Assembly (NCBI GenBank): GCA_000733355.1
Contig: JNVV01000088.1
Location: 80,800 to 91,599 of the forward strand
Reading direction: 5' to 3'
DNA: 10,800 bases
Source: Falciphora oryzae
Lineage: Eukaryota; Ascomycota; Sordariomycetes; Magnaporthales; Magnaporthaceae
Part shown: piece after piece, positions 7,282-10,800 of the stretch
How the letters are laid out: every line of letters begins with the position of its first letter
How positions within the stretch are numbered: the stretch's first letter is position 1
Program-made: the position numbers and the translations under genes
Notes under the pieces: generated by a model
Database searches by the model: none
Seen by the model: only the letters and a program-made list of their open reading frames with translations
Told to the model about the DNA's origin: nothing

Positions 7282-7576
7282 TGTAACAAGGGGTTAAAAA
7301 CGGTTTGGAGAAAGAATCTTTAAATTGCAGATAATCTTTTTATGGGCTTAAGAGATGCTTGAGGAAGAAGGAATCTCTCGTGGAAGATATAGGAGATGGC
7401 AGGGTTTATATAGACCCTTTGTGATCCGTGCGAAGTATCGAGTATATGATTTACACTGCCTTCCAACCTTTACCGCTTGGCCTTGGAGCCGTTGACCGCC
7501 TATGCGGGTCTCCGAACCTCCGTAAGGCCGACTCGTGATGCCGACTAGTTAGGTCCACGGGTTTTTCCGTGTGACA
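7282..7576 (-). repeat. 5' LTR (right copy)
   Basis: A 295-bp LTR that is upstream in element orientation and would have driven transcription. It aligns without gaps to 593-887 with 23 differences, all transitions. At 12 of them this copy carries the A/T state, and nine of those are T where the left copy has C. The TATA box (7405-7412), the U3 start beside CCGAT and the stop-codon TAG equivalent at 7545-7547 are all retained. Confidence 0.97.
7405..7412 (-). promoter_or_regulatory. TATA box of the 5' LTR promoter
   Basis: TATATAAA read from 7412 to 7405. It lies about 63-70 nt upstream of the inferred self-primer start (about 7342-7343), somewhat further than the classic 30 nt but acceptable in fungi. 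The surrounding 20 bp are identical in both LTRs despite heavy mutation around them. Confidence 0.6.
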
Positions 7577-7581
7577 CCGAT
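7577..7581. repeat. Target-site duplication, right copy (CCGAT)
   Basis: Identical to 588-592 and directly adjoining the CA end of the right LTR. Confidence 0.95.
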
Positions 7582-7695
7582 AGCCGTGAATCCCCGCCGC
7601 CTTTCGTCACCTCGTTTTCACTCGGGCTTCGGTTACACCCGCGCAGCTTTCCAATTTGTTCCAGTACCTTCTGCCGTTAACGCCCTTTAACGCTA

Positions 7696-8049
7696 CTATA
7701 ATGCCGGCGGGCCCACGGCCGAGCTTGCAGGACAAGGGCCGGCAAAGATCCAGCCAATCCTAAATGTAATTTGCGACGCCAGGCTTCCCGATGCCAAACT
7801 CGCGTTACCGTCGCCTCCTAAGCCTGCGTTGCCCCGGCTGGCGAGTATTCGGTGCCATTTAAACGGTGGTGTGTTCATTTTGTACTAATCGCCAGGCTCG
7901 TCGTGGGGGTCGGAACGGTCGCTGTAGGTTTTAGGAGGTGTCGACGCGGTGCAGTAGCGCTTGCGCTTGCGGCAGGGAAAAGGGAAGCCTGTCGCCCGGC
8001 GCGTCGCTGGGCAGCGTACTAATCCAGCGGAAGATGAGTGCTTCGTTAA
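7696..8049 (-). pseudogene. Possible decayed open frame of unknown function
   Basis: On the minus strand one frame is open from 8049 to 7699 except for a single TAG at 7885-7887, about 117 codons. It contains a basic cluster CRKRKRYC near 7950-7975, then SDRSDPHDEPGD, the stop, and YKMNTPPFKWHRILASRGNAG. Further stops follow at once at 7696, 7693 and 7687. I do not recognise a family. The TAG and TAA stops resemble those in the retrotransposon, which could mean an older mutated repeat into which the retrotransposon inserted. The basic run could be a nuclear localisation signal if it was ever a protein. Chance openness in GC-rich DNA is an equally good explanation. Confidence 0.2.
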
Positions 8050-8250
8050 TTATTAATCGTAAGTGATAACTCCCATGGACTGGAAACTGAAGAAGTTATG
8101 GCGTGGCTTTTGGAAGAATATAAGCGACGTCGATTGATAATGTTTTGTTTAAATTGCGACAACTTTTAACAGTTGGGAGGGAAATGGCTGCGAGGCCGAA
8201 GTTTACCTAATTGACCGAAGCTTTAAAGAAATTCGGATCCCGGGAACTTA
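8050..8250 (+). other. Short plus-strand frames before the MITE, not assigned
   Basis: Two short plus-strand frames look faintly protein-like. One is 8050-8169 (containing LETEEVMAWLLEEYKRRR); after a one-base shift, 8168-8251 contains GCEAEVYLIDRSFKEIR. In the third frame an ATG at 8184 opens MAARPKFT before TAA, then LTEALKKFGSRELRA runs into the inverted repeat. None can be tied to a family, and they overlap one another, so at most one can be real. Confidence 0.12.
8248..8250. repeat. TTA target-site duplication, left copy
   Basis: TTA precedes the left inverted repeat and matches TTA at 8970-8972. A 3-bp TWA duplication is the signature of PIF/Harbinger elements. Confidence 0.75.
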
Positions 8251-8268
8251 GGGCGTGTTTGTTACTAG
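8251..8268 (+). repeat. Left terminal inverted repeat
   Basis: 18 bp beginning GGGCGTGTTTG, extended by a T-rich stretch to about 8286. It pairs with 8952-8969 with one mismatch. Confidence 0.85.
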
Positions 8269-8430
8269 GGGTGTTTTTTATTTTTTCCATACTATTTTAA
8301 AAACCGCTTGTTTATCGGTTTGCGGATCCGTGCTAGGGGCTTTCTGGCCCTTGTGAAAATCATTCCAAAGACCCGCCAGAAGTACTGTATCTTTTTAACC
8401 AGGCCTACGAGTCGCGTTGGCACGGCCTTC

Positions 8431-8485
8431 GCCACCTCCAATGCCACCTCCTATGCCGCCTCCTTTGCCACCCCCTTTGCCACCT
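8431..8485. repeat. 12-bp minisatellite, about 4.6 copies
   Basis: Units begin at 8431, 8443, 8455, 8467 and 8479, with consensus GCCACCTCCTWT; the last is partial. A plus-strand frame (about 8400-8556) reads it as Pro-rich repeats (PPPMPPPL) and a minus-strand frame as Gly-rich (GGGIGGGK). The 12-bp period keeps the frame, but neither frame is long enough or bounded well enough to call a gene. It lies wholly inside the MITE-like element. Confidence 0.85.
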
Positions 8486-8951
8486 AACCAGGGACTTTGG
8501 CACGACCAATATATAAAGCCAAGCACCCTCCCGCTTTTCGAAAAGCTTTTGCCTTAGAAAAAATTCGAACCCCGAAAGGGCCACCTGTCACGGTTGGGCA
8601 GGAGGAGCCTCCACCCACTTGCTACCAAAAGGACAACTAAGCCAAAGTCGAAACTTTAGCTCAATTGGAGGCTCAAGTACCCTCTGTGAGGCAAGGCTGC
8701 ACGAAAGGGCACGCCACGCCATAACACCACCCCCAAAAGAGCCCAGCACGCGCAAATAGGATTAAATAGTAATAAATGCTTTTTTTTTCTTTTTTGCCAC
8801 CGCCCAAATAGGAAATTGGCTTGCAAACGTAATACCGGTAAAAATGGAAAGAAAAAAAGGTACGTTTTTTATTGCAAGGCCCCTAGTTACGCTTATTTCG
8901 GGAGTATCCGTGTGCAAAAAACCGGTCCAGGGTCAAAAAACAAAAAACCTG

Positions 8952-8969
8952 CTAGTGACAAACACGCCC
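8952..8969 (-). repeat. Right terminal inverted repeat
   Basis: CTAGTGACAAACACGCCC, the inverted partner of 8251-8268, preceded by an A-rich run that mirrors the T-rich run at the left end. Confidence 0.85.
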
Positions 8970-8972
8970 TTA
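8970..8972. repeat. TTA target-site duplication, right copy
   Basis: Identical to 8248-8250 and directly adjoining the right inverted repeat. Confidence 0.75.
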
Positions 8973-9040
8973 CTCGTTAACCAATAACAGCCCGCCTAGC
9001 CTAACCGCCTTTCCCTCTCTCCTACATTCTAAATAGACGG

Positions 9041-9131
9041 GATGCAGGGCAGGTCTACCCGAATCTGCTGCACTAAAAACTGCTTTTAAAGTGCTAATAA
9101 TAGCTTTTTAAAATGGTGCAAGGGTCACTTT
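9041..9131. repeat. Diverged ~90-bp repeat, copy 1
   Basis: Aligns in direct orientation with 9821-9909. The shared skeleton is TCTACC-AATCTGC-AC-AAAA-CTGCTT-TAAA-GC-A-TAAT-GCTT-AAAA-TGCA, then ACTTTC; roughly three quarters of positions match, with gaps of 3-4 nt. The copies are 780 bp apart. It may be a dispersed-repeat fragment. Confidence 0.7.
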
Positions 9132-9227
9132 CAAAGCACTGCGGGTGCTTTTTCTCGCCACCTGTCATCACTCCCCACATGCCTTTTGTCAATAATTTTT
9201 ATAACGCTTCCTCATTTTCGCAAAAGA

Positions 9228-9240
9228 CCCCCCCCCCCCC
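9228..9240. repeat. C13 homopolymer
   Basis: Thirteen consecutive C residues followed by TCCCTTTCCCC. Its length may vary or be misread. Confidence 0.9.
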
Positions 9241-9305
9241 TCCCTTTCCCCTTTCCTAAATCCAAGCGAGTGACAGGAGAGGAGAATATCCTAATATACA
9301 TAAAG

Positions 9306-9488
9306 TCATAGGCTGATAGAGCCTTTTAGAAGATATGTTTCAAAATCCTCCACACAGTTGCAATATGGTTCCACCGTCACTGTAGAATCTTCTAGAATGT
9401 AGAAATACTTTCTGCCTCTTGACACCTTTACTCTCCATTTGCTTTCACTTTCTGCCTTATTAAGCTCTATTTTTGCATTTCGAAACAA
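9306..9488 (-). CDS. Short open frame, unrecognised (doubtful)
   Basis: A 60-residue minus-strand frame from ATG at 9486-9488 to a stop at 9306. It has a balanced composition with a plausible amphipathic middle (KWRVKVSRGRKYFYILEDST) and two close Cys (YCNCVEDF). It is AT-richer than the flanks of the retrotransposon. I recognise no family and see no promoter or intron boundary tying it to other exons. It could be an exon or transposon remnant, but a frame of this length is expected by chance in AT-rich DNA. Confidence 0.2.
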   Translation of the reverse strand: MFRNAKIELNKAESESKWRVKVSRGRKYFYILEDSTVTVEPYCNCVEDFETYLLKGSISL

Positions 9489-9600
9489 ATTTTACGATAC
9501 GTTTTTTCATAAGCCAGTTTTTTGTTAAATAATTATTAAAATGGTGGCACCTTGAAAGTGGGTGGGGAAAAAATCTATTGTAGCAGAAAGAGGCCTAAAC

Positions 9601-9639
9601 GCTTGCCCGCAAGCGATAATTAGCTTTACAAGCTAATTA
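9601..9639. repeat. Two adjacent perfect hairpins
   Basis: GCTTGC-CC-GCAAGC at 9601-9614 (6-bp stem, 2-nt gap), immediately followed by TAATTAGCTT-TAC-AAGCTAATTA at 9617-9639 (10-bp stem, 3-nt loop). Both are perfect. They are not followed by a T run, and in this eukaryotic setting they are not called terminators. Confidence 0.8.
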
Positions 9640-9649
9640 GAAATAATGT

Positions 9650-9776
9650 TTCTGCCGGCAAAATTCTTTCGTATCAGGTTGCAATTTCATAGTGCAAGTA
9701 ACATTCTACCAGCAGAAAATAGCGGTAAAACGTATGCAAAAAGAAAAAGTTCTACCGGCAAAATCCTTTCGTGTCA
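9650..9776. repeat. Short repeats with a 100-bp period
   Basis: A 27-bp block at 9650-9676 (TTCTGCCGGCAAAATTCTTT and on) recurs at 9750-9776 with 3 mismatches, exactly 100 bp later. A third, weaker copy of its core (TCTACCAGCAGAAAAT) lies in between at 9705-9720. Confidence 0.75.
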
Positions 9777-9820
9777 AAAGTACAAGTTTATAATATAGCA
9801 ATGAGGTCAGTGTATGAAGG

Positions 9821-9909
9821 AGCGTGCGGGGCATGCCTACCTAAATCTGCACCAAAAGCTGCTTCTAAAACGCCATTAATGGCTTCCAAAAACATTGCAG
9901 TAAACTTTC
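9821..9909. repeat. Diverged ~90-bp repeat, copy 2
   Basis: Direct-orientation partner of 9041-9131. It contains a perfect 12-bp palindrome, GCCATTAATGGC, at 9872-9883, not preserved in copy 1. On the minus strand it can be read as FLEAINGVLEAAFGADLGR, while copy 1 is interrupted by TAA in the corresponding frame, so a protein origin is possible but unproven. Confidence 0.7.
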
Positions 9910-10259
9910 CAAATTCCTGCATTTTATCAGCTCAATAGTCAAGGTAAGATCTATTTGCATTTTGTAACACACTGTAAGCCGATAGCGCTGTTTCTTTTTG
10001 CTCTCGGGGTCATGTCTATCACACGTCGCGTCTGGTACATGATCTCCTCCTTTTGTCGGCAGATACACAAACCAACATGGTTTGTGCACTTTATAACAGT
10101 TCCACCCGTATGCATCAATTTCATCATCAGCATCAGCACTCTAACAACTAGCGTATTAATTGATAGGCTGCTATAAACAAAAGGTGTCTACTCATTATTA
10201 GTATTGGGAGGTCAAATCGGGGATTTGCAGCGCAGTCACAGTAGCCAGCAGGGTTTCGG
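9910..10259. other. Intergenic stretch with overlapping short frames, no gene assigned
   Basis: Open frames of 62-74 codons occur on both strands between 9865 and 10176 and overlap one another. The minus-strand frame ending at 9865 contains HKPCWFVYLPTKGGDHVPD; nothing matches a family I know. Overlap on both strands in all phases suggests chance. Confidence 0.5.
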
Positions 10260-10640
10260 TTAGTTGGATTGGGCTCTGACAGGCGCTATAAATAGCGCTG
10301 TCGGGGCCCCAAGCTTAGTGGGTGGAACAGGCTTGTATTGCAGGTGAGGGGCGCCAACAATCGCTTCCCTCATATACCCACCGACATCGATCCCGCGGGT
10401 TCTCCGCCGTGGGGGCTTCCGGTGCCGCAAGCGATTTTCCGAAAAATTATTTTGTATGGGGTTTCCAAAAAATCGACCCACGACCACCAAACCCATCTCC
10501 GCGTTGAGCCTCCAATTCTGACTTGTGCAAATTGACTCCTGACCAATTCTGTGTAGGGTAGATGTGCAGGGTAGGCGAGTCAGTGCGACCCACAACGGCT
10601 GACTTGGGTGCTTAGGCATCCTACAGGGGCTACAGGCCAC
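10260..10640 (-). CDS. 126-codon open frame, unrecognised (doubtful)
   Basis: The longest frame in the right flank runs from ATG at 10638-10640 to TAA at 10260-10262. The predicted product is Pro/Arg/Cys-rich with no domain I recognise, no signal peptide and no clear hydrophobic segment. Shorter frames are open on the opposite strand over the same stretch (10322-10507 and 10338-10535). It covers a strong hairpin at 10278-10302, which is unusual within a coding region. I consider it most likely non-coding. Confidence 0.15.
   Translation of the reverse strand: MACSPCRMPKHPSQPLWVALTRLPCTSTLHRIGQESICTSQNWRLNAEMGLVVVGRFFGNPIQNNFSENRLRHRKPPRRRTRGIDVGGYMREAIVGAPHLQYKPVPPTKLGAPTALFIAPVRAQSN
10278..10302. 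repeat. Hairpin with one bulge
   Basis: GACAG(G)CGCTAT-AA-ATAGCGCTGTC forms an 11-bp stem with one unpaired G. A related word (GCGCTATAGATGCTGT) occurs at about 10656-10671 without the pairing. Confidence 0.75.
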
Positions 10641-10710
10641 CTTCAGGCTTTCAGTAAGCGCTATAGATGCTGTAAGCCACCCCCGGGTACGCTATAAGCC
10701 CTGCCCGCTA
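10622..10710. repeat. Degenerate GCTRYARGCC repeats
   Basis: Variants of one 10-mer recur here: GCTACAGGCC near 10629, GCTGTAAGCC near 10668 and GCTATAAGCC near 10691. They are separated by C-rich spacers, suggesting a decayed minisatellite or dispersed repeat. Confidence 0.5.
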
Positions 10711-10769
10711 CTCCTGTGCACAACCCCACAACAGTACAGGGTAGATAATCTAATAAGAGTAGTACATGG

Positions 10770-10795
10770 TAGGTTGGGCCTATGCACCCAACCTA
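10770..10795. repeat. 9-bp perfect inverted repeat
   Basis: TAGGTTGGG at 10770-10778 and CCCAACCTA at 10787-10795, with an 8-nt loop. It sits at the window edge, so it could equally be the end of an element that continues outside. Confidence 0.7.
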
Positions 10796-10800
10796 AGCTA

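Larger units (their letters stand above)
593..7576 (-). mobile_element. Full-length Ty3/gypsy chromovirus retrotransposon, RIP-inactivated
   Basis: A 6,984-bp LTR retrotransposon oriented right to left. Seen directly: 295-bp LTRs at both ends beginning TG and ending CA, a perfect 5-bp target duplication, a purine tract against the 3' LTR and a primer site 1 nt from the 5' LTR. Inside is one reading frame with the order Gag, protease, RT, RNase H, integrase, chromodomain. Integrase after RNase H marks Ty3/gypsy (Metaviridae) rather than Ty1/copia, and the C-terminal chromodomain marks the chromovirus branch. The self-primer geometry fits the Tf1/sushi-like group. The two LTRs differ at 23 of 295 positions, all transitions, and the coding frame carries 28 premature stops, so this copy cannot be autonomous. 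No frameshift or large deletion is needed to explain it. It may still be mobilised in trans or transcribed from its LTR. Confidence 0.97.
8251..8969. mobile_element. Tourist/PIF-Harbinger-like non-autonomous DNA transposon, 719 bp
   Basis: The ends are inverted repeats: GGGCGTGTTTGTTACTAG at 8251-8268, and its near-perfect complement at 8952-8969 (17 of 18; T versus C). Beyond this both ends have a T6-x-T6 run, and an inverted CTAGGGGC recurs subterminally at 8333-8340 and 8879-8886, at similar distances from each end. TTA flanks both sides. TIRs beginning GGG(C)GTGTTTG with a TTA duplication are typical of Tourist-type PIF/Harbinger MITEs; that placement is from family knowledge. No transposase frame is present, so movement would need an enzyme supplied elsewhere. 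The interior carries a 12-bp minisatellite and otherwise nothing I recognise. At 719 bp it is longer than most MITEs. Confidence 0.8.
8973..9305. other. Intergenic stretch, no gene
   Basis: No open frame or RNA gene is supported. It contains the first copy of a ~90-bp duplicated block (9041-9131) and a C13 tract (9228-9240) followed by T/C-rich sequence. Confidence 0.6.

Noticed and set aside
7282..7576. LTR divergence as an age clock (7.8%)
   Set aside because: All differences are RIP-type transitions, so the divergence reflects directed mutation, not elapsed time.
8241..8978. hAT or Tc1/mariner origin of the small DNA transposon
   Set aside because: The 8-bp flanks outside the inverted repeats do not match as hAT requires, and a TA-only duplication does not fit both edges. 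TTA fits both.
9865..10176. Several 62-74 codon frames on both strands
   Set aside because: They overlap in different phases, none has a recognisable motif, and their length is ordinary for this base composition.

Overview
The window looks like a repeat-rich, gene-poor stretch of a filamentous ascomycete (Pezizomycotina) genome. This inference rests on a chromodomain-bearing Ty3/gypsy retrotransposon damaged only by C:G-to-T:A transitions, the pattern left by repeat-induced point mutation (RIP). I see no intact host gene, no tRNA or rRNA, and nothing bacterial.

Layout. Positions 1-587 are a flank with a (CT)n microsatellite, a short direct repeat and one 83-codon frame of unknown meaning. 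Positions 588-7581 hold a structurally complete LTR retrotransposon on the minus strand: a 5-bp target duplication (CCGAT), two 295-bp LTRs (593-887 and 7282-7576), a polypurine tract beside the left LTR, a primer-binding site beside the right LTR, and one collinear reading frame read right to left. That frame encodes Gag with a long N-terminal region, capsid-like region and CCHC knuckle, then protease, reverse transcriptase, RNase H, integrase with a GPF module, and a chromodomain. It holds 28 premature stops and needs no frameshift; it runs through the polypurine tract and ends inside the 3' LTR. Positions 7582-8247 are the other flank, with decayed open frames. Positions 8248-8972 are a 719-bp non-autonomous DNA transposon (Tourist/PIF-Harbinger-like) with terminal inverted repeats and TTA duplications. 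Positions 8973-10800 are AT-richer intergenic or old-repeat sequence with a duplicated ~90-bp block, a cluster of hairpins and short repeats, a C13 tract and several inverted repeats.

How it worked. The live ancestor would have made a single Gag-Pol polyprotein from a minus-strand LTR promoter (TATATAAA). It would have primed reverse transcription with the 5' end of its own mRNA, as Tf1 does: 12 nt next to the 5' LTR are exactly complementary to a stretch inside the LTR about 60 nt downstream of the TATA box. The C-terminal chromodomain would have steered integration to marked chromatin. The present copy is dead: besides the stops, catalytic or metal-binding residues of RT, RNase H and integrase are replaced through single transitions.

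The strongest observations are the self-priming geometry, the all-transition divergence of the LTRs with opposite strand polarity in the two copies, the one-frame polyprotein ending inside the LTR, and the new MITE-like element.
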